Below, one piece after another: positions 5,812 through 6,311 of a DNA stretch of 6,311 nucleotides (the first letter of the stretch is position 1; every line of letters begins with the position of its first letter). The stretch is taken from the NCBI GenBank assembly GCA_945876925.1, contig CAMCQD010000111.1, forward strand, positions 1-6,311. Reading direction: 5' to 3'. The notes below the pieces were generated by a model. The model was not told where the DNA came from, searched no databases, and saw only the letters and a program-made list of their open reading frames with translations. Made by a program: the position numbers and the translations under genes. This DNA comes from an uncultured Dermatophilus sp. GTDB lineage: Bacteria; Actinomycetota; Actinomycetes; Actinomycetales; Dermatophilaceae.

Positions 5812-6311
5812 GTGACGGCCTATCGCCCCACCGGAACTTCGCAAACCCGGCGGCATCTGAGAGTGACCGCTGCTAATGACCATGCTGTTCCCGCCCGGAC
5901 CGAGAACGTGACCCAGCCCGGGCGGGGCAGCGGCCTGCGCCTCGTACCCGGCACCGCTCCCGGGGCCGGGGGGGCCCGGGCCGACCGGGCAATCGCGCTG
6001 GCCGCCAGTGCGGCCCTGTCCCCCCTCATCGCGCTGCGCGCGGCGGTCGCCCTGGCCACCAAGCGACGGCTCTTCGACACGCACACCCGGCTGGGGCGCG
6101 GGCTCAAACCCATCACCATCCGCTCCTTCGCCGGCAGCGCCCCCGGGCGGCGGCTGCCCTTCCTGGCCCCGGTGGCCCGGGGCGAGCTGCGCTTCATCGG
6201 GCCGCGCCCGATCGACCCGGACGACTGGGAGGCCCAGGCCCGCCGCAGCCCGGACGTCACCCCCGGGCTGGTCTCGCGCGGGCGCCTCAAGGCCCGGCTG
6301 GGAATCGATTT
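5812..6311 (+). CDS. Sugar transferase (phosphoglycosyl transferase-like) lacking the usual catalytic pair; C-terminus cut off
   Basis: The visible 166 codons resemble the bacterial sugar transferase family (PglC/WbaP-type catalytic core), which moves a sugar-phosphate from a UDP-sugar to undecaprenyl phosphate and starts repeat-unit synthesis. After a long polar N-tail (1-55), R56-A57-D58-R59 leads into one hydrophobic helix (about 60-82) broken by Ser70-Pro71, the known re-entrant helix break of these enzymes. FDTHTRLGRGLKPITIRSF (88-106) matches the FxxxRxGxxGxPFxixKFRSM region. LPFLAPVARGELRFIGPRP (115-133) matches LPQLxNVLxGDMSLVGPRP, and VTPGL (149-153) the PGITG region. The Asp-Glu pair that should precede LP is Arg113-Arg114, and only 8 residues separate RSF from LP, so the usual stretch with RxTRxGxxLR is missing. 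Family membership is good; activity is doubtful. The start is uncertain: GTG 5812 has a -10 box, while GTG 5863 is an alternative. The gene runs past the right edge. Confidence 0.75.
   Translation, partial: MTAYRPTGTSQTRRHLRVTAANDHAVPARTENVTQPGRGSGLRLVPGTAPGAGGARADRAIALAASAALSPLIALRAAVALATKRRLFDTHTRLGRGLKPITIRSFAGSAPGRRLPFLAPVARGELRFIGPRPIDPDDWEAQARRSPDVTPGLVSRGRLKARLGID

Noticed and set aside
5696..5815. A 39-codon open frame whose stop overlaps the PGT-like GTG start, as in translational coupling
   Set aside because: Its third codon positions are not G/C-biased, it uses codons rare in such genomes (TTA, AGA, CTA), and its upstream GGTGA is a weak ribosome site. It spans the putative promoter, so non-coding DNA is more likely. 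The overlap remains a minor curiosity.

Overview
The window is very GC-rich, with strong G/C bias at third codon positions, frequent GTG starts and GGAG-type ribosome sites. This points to a high-GC actinobacterium, such as a filamentous actinomycete; I cannot name a genus. It reads as part of a chromosomal extracellular or capsular polysaccharide locus. No tRNA, rRNA, CRISPR array, transposase or phage gene is visible.

Layout: two genes run leftward on the minus strand. One is a secreted lipoprotein cut off by the left edge (1-542). The other is a 513-residue Wzx/MOP-type polysaccharide flippase (664-2205). A 113-bp divergent promoter region (2206-2318) separates them from a rightward series: a family-2 glycosyltransferase (2319-3152), a GT4 / GT-B glycosyltransferase (3235-4536), a GT-A-like putative glycosyltransferase of a family I do not recognise (4630-5670) and, after a 141-bp gap, the start of a sugar transferase of the polyprenyl-phosphate phosphoglycosyl transferase (PGT) type that runs off the right edge (5812-6311).

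Together the genes suggest a lipid-linked assembly line. A PGT-like protein would load the first sugar on undecaprenyl phosphate, three glycosyltransferases would extend the repeat unit at the cytoplasmic face, and the flippase would export it. The lipoprotein may act outside the membrane. A polymerase, chain-length regulator and sugar-nucleotide enzymes are not in view and may lie outside the window.

Three points stand out. First, the PGT-like protein keeps the membrane re-entrant Ser-Pro and the GPRP motif but lacks the catalytic Asp-Glu pair. Second, three of the six genes have a TANNNT box 6-7 nt before a GTG start with no ribosome site, as in leaderless mRNAs. Third, the divergent promoter region is dense in short repeats. 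All functional assignments come from reading the sequence; no database search was possible.
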